The notes under the pieces were generated by a model. The model was not told where the DNA came from. It did no database searches and was given only the letters and a program-made list of their open reading frames with translations. Positions 39,093 to 48,045 of a stretch of 64,000 nucleotides of DNA are shown here, piece after piece (within the stretch, counting starts at the first letter, position 1; the number at the start of each line of letters is the position of its first letter). The translations under genes and the position numbers were made by a program. The stretch is from the NCBI RefSeq assembly GCF_019599145.1, contig NZ_CP080647.1, forward strand, positions 2,852,001 through 2,916,000. Direction: 5' to 3'. The stretch comes from Streptomyces akebiae. GTDB taxonomy: Bacteria; Actinomycetota; Actinomycetes; Streptomycetales; Streptomycetaceae.

Positions 39093-40079
39093 CTACTCGG
39101 ACGGCTGCTCGGTGTCCGGTCGGATGTCGATCCGCCAGCCGGTGAGACGGGCGGCGAGGCGGGCGTTCTGGCCCTCCTTGCCGATCGCCAGCGACAGCTG
39201 GTAGTCGGGCACCGTCACCCGCGCGGAGCGGGCCGCGAGGTCCACGACGTCGACCTTGGAGACCCGGGCCGGGGAGAGCGCGTTCGCCACCATCTCCGCC
39301 GGGTCGTCCGACCAGTCGACGATGTCGATCTTCTCACCGTTCAGCTCGCCCATGACATTGCGCACCCGGCCGCCCATCGGGCCGATGCAGGCGCCCTTGG
39401 CGTTCAGACCGCTGCGGGTGGAGCGGACGGCGATCTTCGTACGGTGTCCGGCCTCACGCGCGATGGCGGCGATCTCGACGGACCCGTCGGCGATCTCCGG
39501 CACCTCGAGGGCGAAGAGCTTCTTCACCAGATTGGGGTGCGTGCGGGAGAGCGTCACGGAGGGGCCGCGCACGCCCTTCGCCACCCGTACGACGTACGAC
39601 CTGAGTCGCATTCCGTGCTGGTAGGTCTCGCCGGGGACCTGCTCCTGCACGGGCAGGATGGCCTCCAGCTTGCCGATGTCCACGAGCACGTTCTTCGGGT
39701 CGCGGCCCTGCTGGACCACACCGGTGACGATGTCGCCCTCGCGCCCGGCGTACTCACCGAGGGTGGCATCGTCCTCGGCGTCCCGCAGTCGCTGCAGGAT
39801 CACCTGTTTGGCGGTGGTGGCGGCGATGCGCCCGAAGTCCGACGGGGTGTCGTCGAACGCGCGCGGCTCCTGCCCCTCCTCCAGGTCCTCGGGATCCTCC
39901 TTCGCCCACACGGTCACATGGCCGGTCTCCCGGTTGAGCTCCACGCGCGCGTGGCGGCGGCTTCCCTCGGTGCGGTGGTAGGCGATGAGGAGGGCCGCCT
40001 CGATCGCCTCGACCAGCAGGTCGAAGGAGATCTCCTTCTCCCGCACCAAGCCCCTGAGGGCACTCATGTCGATGTCCAC
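39093..40079 (-). CDS. nusA: Transcription termination/antitermination protein NusA
   Basis: The 328-residue chain has the N-terminal RNA polymerase-binding domain (about residues 1-125), an S1 domain beginning [20 protein letters not shown], and two KH domains with [20 protein letters not shown] and [20 protein letters not shown]. Actinobacterial NusA lacks the acidic C-terminal repeats of E. coli, and so does this one. GTG 40079 lies 2 bases after the rimP stop with GGAGGAGG upstream inside rimP. Confidence 0.98.
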   Translation of the reverse strand: MDIDMSALRGLVREKEISFDLLVEAIEAALLIAYHRTEGSRRHARVELNRETGHVTVWAKEDPEDLEEGQEPRAFDDTPSDFGRIAATTAKQVILQRLRDAEDDATLGEYAGREGDIVTGVVQQGRDPKNVLVDIGKLEAILPVQEQVPGETYQHGMRLRSYVVRVAKGVRGPSVTLSRTHPNLVKKLFALEVPEIADGSVEIAAIAREAGHRTKIAVRSTRSGLNAKGACIGPMGGRVRNVMGELNGEKIDIVDWSDDPAEMVANALSPARVSKVDVVDLAARSARVTVPDYQLSLAIGKEGQNARLAARLTGWRIDIRPDTEQPSE

Positions 40080-40081
40080 GG

Positions 40082-40591
40082 CTACGCCTCCTCCTCTTCC
40101 TTCATGTCCTTCTTGTCCTTGCGGTTGAACTCGACCTGGACGCGGGCCCTGTCGATCTCCGCGAAGGCGAGCCGGCGGGCGGTGGCCTTGCGGCCCTTCA
40201 CTCCGGGCACTTCGAGGTCGAGGCCGTCGTCGTCCACGGTCAGGATTCTGGCGATCAGTTCCCCGTCCTCGCGGAGCGTGAACTTCACCAGCCGGTCCAC
40301 GGCACGGCGGTAGTGACGGTGCTCGGTGAGGGCGCGCTCGGCGCCCGGCGTACCGACTTCCAGGGTGTACTCCGCCTGGCCCATCGCGTCCGTCTCGTCC
40401 AGCTTGGCCGAGACGGCGCGGCTGACGTCGGCGACGGTGTCCAGATCCGCGCCCTCGTCCGAGTCGACGACCACACGCAGCACCCGCTTGCGTCCGACCG
40501 AGTCCACTGCGATCTCTTCGAGATCCAGGCCCTGGGAGCGTACGAGCGGTTCCAGCAGTTCTCGCAGCCTCTCGCTCTGGGTGGTGCTCAT
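40082..40591 (-). CDS. rimP: Ribosome maturation factor RimP
   Basis: RimP helps assemble the 30S head. The 169-residue protein shows [20 protein letters not shown], the [20 protein letters not shown] loop, [20 protein letters not shown] and a charged C-terminus. It heads the rimP-nusA-ylxR-infB series. ATG 40591 has GAGGAG about 8 bases before it. Confidence 0.96.
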   Translation of the reverse strand: MSTTQSERLRELLEPLVRSQGLDLEEIAVDSVGRKRVLRVVVDSDEGADLDTVADVSRAVSAKLDETDAMGQAEYTLEVGTPGAERALTEHRHYRRAVDRLVKFTLREDGELIARILTVDDDGLDLEVPGVKGRKATARRLAFAEIDRARVQVEFNRKDKKDMKEEEEA

Positions 40592-40867
40592 CCGGGTGAC
40601 TCCTCGGCCGCGTGTGCTGTTGTGGGTAGGGCGCGTGTCAGGTCAAAGGGTAGCCGCTCCGCTGGGGTGTTGCCGTCCATGTGGGGGCTGTGAGCGGGGG
40701 CGCCCATGGGGGCGCCTCATGGCTCGGGGGTGCTGGTATTCGCGCGGCTGCGGGTGCGCGGAGGCTCGCCGGGCGCTTCCCCGCGCCCCTAGCGAGACGC
40801 GGCACGTTTCACGGGTACCGTGATCGCACCGCTTCTTTGTTCGTACGACCCCCCGAGGACGTCTGCT
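40592..40867. other. Divergent gap rimP/lipoprotein with repeat A
   Basis: Holds promoters for rimP (-) and the lipoprotein (+), a short GGGCGCCCATGGGGGCGCC hairpin near 40697, and a degenerate copy of the dispersed repeat (CGCTTCCCCGCGCCCCT, 40774-40790). No gene seen. Confidence 0.5.
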
Positions 40868-41413
40868 GTGTCGTTCAGCCTGTCGTCGCGTGCCCTGTCG
40901 GGGCCGCGCAGAAGGAGTTTGCTCGTCGGGGCCGCCGGTGCCGGGCTGCTCGCGGGGTGCTCGTCCGGGGCTCCGGGGTCCGACGGCGGAGACGGTGCGT
41001 CGCAGGTGGAGCGGGCACGCGCGCGCGTGGCGCGGGACAGCGAGAGGCTCGTGGAGCGGTACGACCTCGTGATCGCCGCCCATCCGGATCTGGCCTCGCT
41101 ACTGACGCCGCTGCGGGCGGAGGTCGTTCGGCACGCCAAGGCGTTCGGGGGCGGGAAGGGGGCCGGTGCGCGGGGGGCGAGCGCTTCCCCGTCCGGTTCG
41201 CCCTCCGCCTCCCCCTCCGCCTCGGCCTCGCCCTCCTCCGTGCCGGCGGACCCCGGGGCCGCCCTCACCGAACTGGCCGCCGCCGAGCGGAGACTCGCCG
41301 ACAGCCGGGCCAAGGCGTTGCTGGGGGTGCCGGGTGAGCTGGCGCGGCTGATGGCGTCGGTGGCGGCGGCGGGTGCCGGGCACGCGTACGTGTTGACTGA
41401 GGGGGCGAAGTGA
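40868..41413 (+). CDS. Secreted lipoprotein, unknown function
   Basis: This 181-residue protein has a signal peptide with twin Arg (GPRRRSLLVGAAGAGLL) and lipobox LLAGC, giving a lipid-modified Cys at about residue 31. A helical mature domain with ERARARVARDSERLVERYDL follows, interrupted by a Ser/Pro/Ala linker of about 30 residues. GTG 40868 has GAGGA 8 bases upstream. Its stop overlaps the start of the DUF4439 gene (GTGA), so both are made together; the helical fold may be ferritin-like too. Confidence 0.8.
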   Translation: MSFSLSSRALSGPRRRSLLVGAAGAGLLAGCSSGAPGSDGGDGASQVERARARVARDSERLVERYDLVIAAHPDLASLLTPLRAEVVRHAKAFGGGKGAGARGASASPSGSPSASPSASASPSSVPADPGAALTELAAAERRLADSRAKALLGVPGELARLMASVAAAGAGHAYVLTEGAK

Positions 41414-41865
41414 GCAGCGGGGAGCTGAAGGCGGTACAGGCGGCACTCGGGGCCGAGCACGCCGCCGTGTACGGCTACGGCGTCGTCGGGGGGAAGATCG
41501 GCGAGGCGCGGCAGCGCGAGGCCCGGGAGGCGTACGACGCGCACCGGGCCCGCCGGGACGAGCTCACCCGGGCCGTACGGGATCTGGGCGGCAAGCCCGC
41601 CGTGGCGGCCGCCGGGTACGCGTTGCCCTTCCAGGTGGCCGATTCCGAGTCCGCCGTGCGGCTCGCCGTGGAGCTGGAGGAGCGGGTGGCCGGCGTGTAC
41701 TCCGATCTCGTGCGGGCCGCCGAGAGTGCCCGGCGCGCCGCCGCCGCCGAGGCGCTGCGGGAGGCGGCGGTGCGGGCGGTGCGGTGGCGGGGCGGAAGCG
41801 TAGCCTTCCCTGGTCTCGCCGAGCGGACGGCCGCCGCCGGCCCGTCGGCGACACCGCACACCTGA
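41410..41865 (+). CDS. DUF4439 ferritin-like protein
   Basis: This 151-residue all-helical protein starts LKAVQAALGAEHAAVYGYGV, with the Glu-x-x-His arrangement of ferritin-like folds. It continues with AYDAHRARRDELTRAVRDLG and the helix SAVRLAVELEERVAGVYSDL typical of DUF4439. Metal binding is possible (Glu16, His17 and later His/Glu) but not shown. It is coupled to the lipoprotein before it and precedes the kinase-like gene by 28 bases. Confidence 0.85.
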   Translation: MSSGELKAVQAALGAEHAAVYGYGVVGGKIGEARQREAREAYDAHRARRDELTRAVRDLGGKPAVAAAGYALPFQVADSESAVRLAVELEERVAGVYSDLVRAAESARRAAAAEALREAAVRAVRWRGGSVAFPGLAERTAAAGPSATPHT

Positions 41866-41893
41866 TCACGCTCCGGAAGGGAACGACTCGCCC

Positions 41894-42826
41894 ATGGCGC
41901 GCAAGGCTTTCGAGGACTTCGAACCGCCGCAGCGGCTGGTGCGAGCGCTCGCCGAGACCCGACGGCCGGACGGCGGTGACGGGATCGGCGCGTGGCTGGA
42001 AAGGCTCCCCGAGCTGGCCCGACAGGCCGTGGATCTACGCGAGTTGACCGTCGAACGGGTGCAGGCCCCGGGTGGCCGGAGCAGTCTGGTGCTCCTGGTG
42101 CGGCTCATCGACGGCACGCCTGCCGTGCTCAAGCTGGCCCCCGAGCGGGCCCGGCCGGAGAGCGAGCGGTCCGCGCTCGCGCACTGGGACGGGCGGGGCG
42201 CGGTCCAGCTGCTCAACCCCGGGGACAGTCATGGCGTGCTGCTGCTGGAGCGGCTCCATCCCGATCTGTCGGTGCGGTCGCTGCCCGAGGCGAAGGCGCT
42301 GCTGGAGGCCGCGGCGACCCTGCGACGGCTGTGGGTCGAGCCGCCTGAGGCTCATGTCTTCGAGACCGTGGCCGAGCGGACGGAGCGGCAGGCCGAGGCC
42401 ATGCGGGCGGGCGCCGAGGCGGACGCCGAGGTGCGGGGGCTGGTCGACGCGGCTCTCGGGGTCCGTGCGGAGCTGCTGGATACCGCTCCCGAGGAGCGGT
42501 TGCTGCACGGGACGTTTCGCCAGAGCAAGGTACTGGCCGGGGAGCGGCTGCCGTGGCTGGCGGTGGGGCCGGACCCGGTGGTGGGCGAGTGCGCGTTCGA
42601 TCTGGCCCGGCTGGTGCGGGACCGGGTGGAGGATCTGATCGCCTCACCCTCAGGGGCGGCGATCACCCGGCGGCGGGTGAAGAAGTTGGCCGAGTCGCTG
42701 GAGGTGGAGCAGGCCCGGTTGCGGGGGTGGACGCTGTTCCGGGCCGTGGAGTCGGGAGTTCGGGCTCGGCGGGTGGGGCGGCCCAGGGACGCGGAGCTGT
42801 TGCTTGAGTTCGCCGGGTGGCTCTAG
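41894..42826 (+). CDS. Streptomycin 6-kinase-like pseudokinase
   Basis: This 310-residue protein follows the APH(6)/hydroxyurea-kinase family: VLLVRLIDGTPAVLKLAPER in the N-lobe, LLLERLHPDLSVRSLPEA in the hinge, and PWLAVGPDPVVGECAFDLAR in the C-lobe. The catalytic loop, normally HGDLHxxN, reads HGTFRQSK (about residues 205-212), so the catalytic Asp and the metal-binding Asn are gone. The usual second Asp (IDPK) is Gly in VGPDP. It is therefore unlikely to phosphorylate antibiotics. It could bind a ligand or a partner. The stop codon TAG is part of the CTAG target of the IS982 element. Confidence 0.82.
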   Translation: MARKAFEDFEPPQRLVRALAETRRPDGGDGIGAWLERLPELARQAVDLRELTVERVQAPGGRSSLVLLVRLIDGTPAVLKLAPERARPESERSALAHWDGRGAVQLLNPGDSHGVLLLERLHPDLSVRSLPEAKALLEAAATLRRLWVEPPEAHVFETVAERTERQAEAMRAGAEADAEVRGLVDAALGVRAELLDTAPEERLLHGTFRQSKVLAGERLPWLAVGPDPVVGECAFDLARLVRDRVEDLIASPSGAAITRRRVKKLAESLEVEQARLRGWTLFRAVESGVRARRVGRPRDAELLLEFAGWL

Positions 42827-43802
42827 ACGAGTCATTCCGAATGCTGACGGTGCGTTCGGGAACGCAGACAGGGCGTCCAAGATCGATCTGTGACGAATGA
42901 CCTGGACGCCCTGCTCACCGCACTGTACGTGAAGATCGACGACGAGATGGGAGACACCCGATGGCTGGGACGGCCGCCCCGGTTGACGGACTCCGAGCTC
43001 GTCTGCCTCGCCGTTGCCCAGGCGATGCTCGGCTTCGCCTCGGAGTCCAGGTGGCTGCGGTTCGTGGGCTCCCGCTTGGCTGCGATGTTCCCGTACGTAC
43101 CGAAGCAGCCGGGCTGGAACAAGCGGCTGCGGGCCGCGCTGCCCCTGGTCAAACGAGCCATACGGCTCCTCGCGGCGGACACCGACTTCTGGTTCGACAA
43201 CCACTGGATCATCGACTCCACCCCCGTCGAGTGCGGCCGTTCACGGCCCACGGTGAAGCGGTCGGACCTGGCCGGCTGGGCCGGATACGGATACTGCGCC
43301 AGTCACTCCCGATTCTTCTGGGGGCTGCGGCTGTACCTGGTGTGCACCCCAACCGGCATGCCGATCCTGTGGGCCCTGGCGAACCCAAAGCTGGACGAGC
43401 GCGAGGTGCTGACGGCAATGCTGGACCGCGAGCCGGACGCGGTCACCGACCGGCCCGGCCTGCTACTGATCGCGGACAAGGGCTTCGCCTCCAAAGAGTT
43501 CGAGGCGGACCTGGCGTTGCGCGGGGCAGAGTTGCTGCGGCCGTCGTTCAAGCGGGAGAAGCACCGCAAAGGCGAGTCCCTGCTGAAGTCGGTGCGGCAG
43601 CTGATCGAGTCGGTGAACGACACTCTCAAGGGCCAGCTCGACCTGGAGCAGCACGGCGGCCGGACCTTCGAGGGCGTCGCCGTCCGCGTCGCCCAGCGCG
43701 TCCTCGCACTGGCCGTGGCGATCTGGCACAACCACAAGACCGGACAGCCGGTCATGCGATCCCTGATCGCCTACGACCACTGATCACATCGGAATGACTC
43801 GT
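42827..43802 (+). mobile_element. IS982-family insertion sequence, intact
   Basis: The element is 976 bp with perfect 14-bp terminal inverted repeats ACGAGTCATTCCGA (42827-42840 and 43789-43802). CTAG flanks both sides (42823-42826, 43803-43806), fitting a 4-base target duplication, though CTAG is itself palindromic. Ends starting 5'-AC fit the IS982 family. It contains one full transposase gene. The insertion point is the stop codon of the kinase-like gene, leaving that protein unchanged. The lack of decay suggests a recent arrival. Confidence 0.92.
42890..43783 (+). CDS. IS982-family DDE transposase
   Basis: This 297-residue transposase has the complete catalytic triad: Asp109 in IIDSTPVE, Asp196 in LIADKGFA, Glu240 in QLIESVNDTLKGQLDL. 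Other family blocks are GYGYCASHSRFFWGLRLYLV, FPYVPKQPGWNKRLR and VAQRVLALAVAIWHNHKTG. The reading frame is unbroken from GTG 42890 to the stop 6 bases before the right repeat, so it is probably functional. Confidence 0.95.
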   Translation: MTNDLDALLTALYVKIDDEMGDTRWLGRPPRLTDSELVCLAVAQAMLGFASESRWLRFVGSRLAAMFPYVPKQPGWNKRLRAALPLVKRAIRLLAADTDFWFDNHWIIDSTPVECGRSRPTVKRSDLAGWAGYGYCASHSRFFWGLRLYLVCTPTGMPILWALANPKLDEREVLTAMLDREPDAVTDRPGLLLIADKGFASKEFEADLALRGAELLRPSFKREKHRKGESLLKSVRQLIESVNDTLKGQLDLEQHGGRTFEGVAVRVAQRVLALAVAIWHNHKTGQPVMRSLIAYDH

Positions 43803-43934
43803 CTAGGGCGTGTTTCGGAAGTCCCTTCTGCTCTGCGACGCCCGCCGGAAGCGGGCCCGGGGGAAGCCGCGTGGGGTGCGGCTGGTCGCACGGTTTCCTC
43901 GTGCTCAGAAGGGCCCTACAGGCGCCCCTCGGTT

Positions 43935-44093
43935 TCAGGGCCGGCACCGGGCAGGCGGTCGCTGCAAGCGGGGCGGGCCGGGGATGCGGGCGCGGAGGCG
44001 TACGGCGATGCCGAGGAGGGCGACGACGGTGAAGAGGAGCAGACAGCCGGCGCCGGTGGCTCTGTCGGCGTACAGGAGGATCTCGTCGCTCAT
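43935..44093 (-). pseudogene. Truncated ferric-reductase-like membrane protein
   Basis: The 52-codon frame reads MSDEILLYADRATGAGCLLL, FTVVALLGIAVRLRARIPGP and ends soon after. This is the start and first membrane helix of the ferric-reductase-like/cytochrome b membrane proteins that commonly follow apbE in Streptomyces (normally about 200 or more residues). Everything after the first helix is missing. The ATG overlaps the apbE stop (ATGA). The sequence to its left (43807-43934) is unrelated intergenic sequence with a degenerate repeat copy, then the IS982 element. Confidence 0.65.
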
Positions 44094-45082
44094 GCGGTGG
44101 GCTCCGCTGCCGGCGTGGGGTGCGTCGTCGGTGTCGAGGAGGGCCAGCCCGGGGTCGTGACGACCGTGCCCTCCTGGGTGACCAAACGGGCCGGGAGGCC
44201 GAGGCGGGAGAGCCAGCGGACCGCGCTCTCGCCCTTCACCAGGGCCGCCGTGGTGGCGGCGTCGGCGTCGGCGCACGTGGCGGCGGCGACCGAGACGGTG
44301 CGCCACGGGGTGGTGGCGGGTCGGCCCGTGCGGGGGTCGACGATGTGGTGGAGGGGGTGGTCGCCGCGGCGCGGGCGGCGGGCGGTGGTGCCGGACGTGG
44401 CGAGGCCGCCGCTGCGGATGCCGACCGTGGCGTAGGAGCCGTGCTCGGGCAGCCGGTCGACCGGGGCGATCTCGTCCTGGACGCGGATGCGCCAGCCACC
44501 GGCCGGCGGTTCGCCCGCCACGGCCGTGTCGCCGCCGAGGCTGACCAGGATGCCGCAGTCGGCCGTCCGGGCCAGCATCCGCGCCGCACTGTCGGCCGCC
44601 CAGGCCTTGGCGGTGGCGCTCAGGTCCAGGCTGACGCCGGGCGGAAGGGTCACGGTGTTCGTGACGCGGTCCAGGTCGACCAGGCTCCGGCCCGGCACGC
44701 GCCGCACCACCAGACGTACGGGACGGTCGTCCTCCTGGACCAGCGTGAAGTCCCGGTCGTAACCGAGGGCCTCCATCGCCGAGCCGACCGTGGGGTCCAC
44801 CGCGCCGTCCGTGGCACGGGCGGCGCGCAGGGCCACCTGCAGGGCCTCGGCCAGCAGCGGGCTGACCCGCACGGGTCGGCCTTCGGCCCTGTTCAGCGCC
44901 GTCAGCTCCGAGTCCTCGCGGAAACGGCCGCACGCGGCGTCGACCTCGGCCAGGTGCCGGGCCAGCAGCAGATTGCAGGAGTCGAGCAGGGTCGGGTCCG
45001 TGGTGACCAGACGGACGCTCGTCCCGAGGGCGCGCCAGTCGGTGGCGGCCGTGGAGCGCGGGGTCGTCTTCGAAACGGTCAT
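44090..45082 (-). CDS. apbE: FAD:protein FMN transferase
   Basis: ApbE attaches FMN covalently to Thr/Ser of partner proteins outside the membrane. The 330-residue chain shows WRALGTSVRLVTTD, the LDLSATAKAWAADSAARML core (D-x-x-A-x-A-K-x-x-A), GILVSLGGDTAV, and HHIVDPRTGRPATTPWRTVS with the metal-site DADAATTAAL later. There is no strong signal peptide. The ATG 45082 overlaps the stop of the Ser-rich gene, and the stop overlaps the truncated membrane gene, making a coupled series whose usual electron-transfer partner is damaged. Confidence 0.92.
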   Translation of the reverse strand: MTVSKTTPRSTAATDWRALGTSVRLVTTDPTLLDSCNLLLARHLAEVDAACGRFREDSELTALNRAEGRPVRVSPLLAEALQVALRAARATDGAVDPTVGSAMEALGYDRDFTLVQEDDRPVRLVVRRVPGRSLVDLDRVTNTVTLPPGVSLDLSATAKAWAADSAARMLARTADCGILVSLGGDTAVAGEPPAGGWRIRVQDEIAPVDRLPEHGSYATVGIRSGGLATSGTTARRPRRGDHPLHHIVDPRTGRPATTPWRTVSVAAATCADADAATTAALVKGESAVRWLSRLGLPARLVTQEGTVVTTPGWPSSTPTTHPTPAAEPTA

Positions 45083-45432
45083 CACGACGCCCCCGAGGTC
45101 GAGTCCGCCGCGTCGTCGCCCGCGGCGGACGTCATGCCGTCGGAGGGCGACCGGAGGGCCGAGGAGGAGTCGCTCGAACTCTCCCTGGAGGAGGACGAGT
45201 CCGAGGACGTGTCCGTGCTGCCGCCGGTGTCGGTGTCGCCGGTCGTGGTCGACGACGTCGAACTCGTGCCACTGCCGCTGCCGCCGGCGGTGGTGTCCGC
45301 GGACGACTGCATCGTGCCGGTCAGCGCGAACACGCCGGCTGCCGCCGCGAGCGTCACCGCCGCCGCGGTGGCCGCCGTGCGCCGGGCGCCTCCGCGGATC
45401 CCCGCGACGGCACCTCGTCCCCAGGTCGTCAT
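45082..45432 (-). CDS. Small Ser/Thr/Asp-rich membrane-anchored protein
   Basis: This 116-residue protein has a basic start, one hydrophobic helix (about residues 18-38, TAATAAAVTLAAAAGVFALT) and a low-complexity Ser/Thr/Asp/Gly extracytoplasmic tail. Near its end are SDGMTSAAGD and the terminal DSTSGAS, both close to the ApbE target pattern D-(G/S)-x-(S/T)-(G/S)-A-T, the last with Ser in place of Thr. It is coupled to apbE (TGATG). It could be a minimal FMN carrier or just a disordered surface protein. Confidence 0.7.
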   Translation of the reverse strand: MTTWGRGAVAGIRGGARRTAATAAAVTLAAAAGVFALTGTMQSSADTTAGGSGSGTSSTSSTTTGDTDTGGSTDTSSDSSSSRESSSDSSSALRSPSDGMTSAAGDDAADSTSGAS

Positions 45433-45552
45433 GACCGTTCCCCTCCGTAGTGACGTTCTGTCACGCCCTACGGTCGGGGAACGGTCTGAGAGAAACCTGT
45501 GAGGCGCCTATAGGCCTCAAAAGAAGTTTCTGAGTGTTTCCTCAGGCCATGG

Positions 45553-47259
45553 TCAGGCGGTGGTCAGACGGGCGATCGCCTCGTCGACCGTCAACTCCTC
45601 GCGCTCCCCGGTACGGCGGTCCTTCAGCTCCAGTACGCCCTCCGCGGAGCGGCGGCCGGCGACCAGGATCTTCGGTACGCCGATCAGTTCGGAGTCGGTG
45701 AACTTCACGCCCGGGGAGACACCCGCGCGGTCGTCGACCAGGACGCGGAGGCCGGCGGTCCGCAGCTTCTCGGAGACGTCGAGGGCCAGTTCGGTCTGCA
45801 GGGCCTTGCCCGCCGCGACGACGTGGACGTCGGCCGGGGCGACCTCGGCGGGCCAGCACAGACCCTTGTCGTCGGCGGACTGCTCGGCGAGGGCGGCGAC
45901 CGCGCGGGAGACGCCGATGCCGTACGAGCCCATGGTGACGCGGACGGGCTTGCCGTTCTGGCCGAGGACGTCGAGCTTGAGGGCGTCGGCGTACTTGCGG
46001 CCGAGCTGGAAGATGTGGCCGATCTCGATGGCGCGGTCCAGCTTGAGTCCGGTGCCGCAGTTCGGGCAGGGGTCGCCCTCCTGGACCACCACGACGTCGA
46101 CGTACGCGCCGACCTCGAAGTCCCGGCCCGCGACGACGTTCCTGGCGTGTGTGCCCGGCTTGTTGGCGCCGGTGATCCAGGCGGTGCCCGGGGCGACGCG
46201 CGGGTCGGCGATGTACGTGACCTTCTCGCCGAGGCCCTGGGGGCCGACATAGCCGCGGACCAGGTCGGGGCGGCCGGCGAAGTCCGCCTCGGTGACCATC
46301 TCGACGACCGCCGGGGCGAAGTGCGCCTCGACCTTGCCCATGTCGACCTCGCGGTCGCCGGGGACACCGACGGCGACGATCTCGCCGTCGACCTTGACGA
46401 GGAGGTTCTTCAGGGTGGCGGAGGCCTCGACGCCGAGGTACGCGGCGAGGGTCTCGATGGTCGGGGTGTCCGGGGTCGGGATCTCTTCCAGGGCGGGCAC
46501 GTCGCCCGCGTCCACCGGCTGCAGCTCGAAGGTGATCGCCTCGGTGTTGGCCGCGAAGTCGCACGCCGGGCAGTCCGCGAAGGTGTCCTCGCCGGCGCCG
46601 GCCGGGGCGAGGAACTCCTCCGACTTCGAGCCGCCCATCGCGCCCGCCGTGGCGGCACAGATGCGGTAGTCGAGGCCCAGGCGCTCGAACACCTTCTGGT
46701 AGGCCTGGCGGTGCAGGGCGTACGACTGGGCCAGGCCCTCGTCCTCGGTGTCGAAGGAGTACGAGTCCTTCATCAGGAACTCACGGCCGCGCAGGATGCC
46801 GGCGCGGGGGCGGGCCTCGTCACGGAACTTGGTCTGGATCTGGTAGAGGATCACCGGCAGGTCCTTGTAGGAGGACGCCTGGTCCTTCACGATCAGCGTG
46901 AAGATCTCCTCGTGGGTGGGGCCGAGGAGGTAGTCGCCGCCCTTGCGGTCCTTCAGGCGGAACAGCTCCGGGCCGTACTCGTCCCAGCGGCCGGTCGCCT
47001 CGTACGGCTCCTTCGGCAGCAGCGCGGGGAGCAGCACCTCCTGGGCGCCGATCGCGTCCATCTCCTCGCGGACGATCCGCTCCACGTTGGCGAGGACCTT
47101 CTTGCCGAGCGGCAGCCAGGTCCACACGCCGGCCGCCGTGCGGCGGACGTAACCGGCGCGGACGAGGAGCTTGTGGCTGAGGACCTCGGCGTCCGCGGGG
47201 TCGTCGCGCAGCGTCTTCGCCATCAACTGGGACATGCGCTGGACCGGTACGTTCGCCAT
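45553..47259 (-). CDS. proS: Prolyl-tRNA synthetase, bacterial type
   Basis: The 568-residue class II enzyme loads proline on tRNA. Seen are [60 protein letters not shown] (motif 2 region), the INS editing insert in the middle, [17 protein letters not shown] (motif 3) and a C-terminal anticodon domain. Length fits the bacterial INS-containing form. ATG 47259 has AGGAG 9 bases upstream; the GNAT gene before it reads into its first bases. Confidence 0.98.
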   Translation of the reverse strand: MANVPVQRMSQLMAKTLRDDPADAEVLSHKLLVRAGYVRRTAAGVWTWLPLGKKVLANVERIVREEMDAIGAQEVLLPALLPKEPYEATGRWDEYGPELFRLKDRKGGDYLLGPTHEEIFTLIVKDQASSYKDLPVILYQIQTKFRDEARPRAGILRGREFLMKDSYSFDTEDEGLAQSYALHRQAYQKVFERLGLDYRICAATAGAMGGSKSEEFLAPAGAGEDTFADCPACDFAANTEAITFELQPVDAGDVPALEEIPTPDTPTIETLAAYLGVEASATLKNLLVKVDGEIVAVGVPGDREVDMGKVEAHFAPAVVEMVTEADFAGRPDLVRGYVGPQGLGEKVTYIADPRVAPGTAWITGANKPGTHARNVVAGRDFEVGAYVDVVVVQEGDPCPNCGTGLKLDRAIEIGHIFQLGRKYADALKLDVLGQNGKPVRVTMGSYGIGVSRAVAALAEQSADDKGLCWPAEVAPADVHVVAAGKALQTELALDVSEKLRTAGLRVLVDDRAGVSPGVKFTDSELIGVPKILVAGRRSAEGVLELKDRRTGEREELTVDEAIARLTTA

Positions 47260-47924
47260 GGTTGTCGTACTCCTGCCGATGGTGGTCCCCCCGCTCGAGC
47301 GCAGCCGAGAGTGGGGGAGGGTGATGGCAGGAGGTTAGCCGGGGGGCGGGTGCCCGTGGAAATCCGGTGGTGGCGGTGGGGGGTGGCGGGTCGGCTACCT
47401 GCGGCGCAGGGGCAGGGGGCGCCCATCACCGCGTACGGCCTGGGGGCGCTGGGGAAGACGACCCGTCGGGCCAGGTCGATGTAGCCGAGGGAGTGGTAGA
47501 GGCCGCGGGCCGGGCTGTCGACGTCGATCGCGGAGAGGATCGAACGGGGTTCGACGGCGCTGTCGGTGATCGTGGTGATGAGGGCGCGGCCGACGCCGTG
47601 GTTCTGGTGGCGGGGGTGGACGTGCAGTTCGGTGATGACGAAGGAGTCGTCCAGCCAGTGGTCGTGGCCGAGGGAGCGGAGGTAGGGCTCGACGACGGTG
47701 GACCACCAGTGGGTGCGGTCGTTGGGCATGCCGTAGACGAAGCCGACGAGGCGGCCTCCGACCGTGGCGCCGAGTGCCCTCGCCCCCGGGTACGTCATGT
47801 GGCGGAGGACGATCTGGCGGCGGACCGCCACCTCGTCGGGGCCCAGGCCGAAGGCGACGGCTTGGACGGCCAGGGCCTCGTCCACGTGGGCGGAGAGGTC
47901 CAAGGGGCCGATGACAAGGTCCAT
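47223..47924 (-). CDS. GNAT acetyltransferase with a frameshift-extended tail
   Basis: This 233-residue protein has a GNAT fold: [16 protein letters not shown], then [20 protein letters not shown] (the acetyl-CoA loop, here [10 protein letters not shown]) and [14 protein letters not shown]. After YAVMGAP the expected end is PLPLRR and a stop at 47395-47397, reached in the next frame. One C fewer in the run (47415-47419 on the plus strand) instead gives about 55 Pro/Arg/Ser-rich residues running into proS. The ATG 47924 is the natural start. The ancestral protein was probably about 177 residues. The substrate is unknown. Confidence 0.8.
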   Translation of the reverse strand: MDLVIGPLDLSAHVDEALAVQAVAFGLGPDEVAVRRQIVLRHMTYPGARALGATVGGRLVGFVYGMPNDRTHWWSTVVEPYLRSLGHDHWLDDSFVITELHVHPRHQNHGVGRALITTITDSAVEPRSILSAIDVDSPARGLYHSLGYIDLARRVVFPSAPRPYAVMGAPCPCAAGSRPATPHRHHRISTGTRPPANLLPSPSPTLGCARAGGPPSAGVRQPWRTYRSSACPS

Positions 47925-48045
47925 GTCGCGGACTCTACAGGGGGGTTCGTGTGGTCTGTGGGGTGCGGGGAGTTTGTGGCCGATCACGCGGCTTCCCGTG
48001 CCCCTGTGGGGCGCGTTTCCCGCCCGGCGGGCCGACGGCGCGTGC

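Noticed and set aside
47223..47394. The extended GNAT tail as a novel C-terminal domain
   Set aside because: Its Pro/Arg/Ser composition is that of an out-of-frame reading, and a one-base correction gives the expected end.
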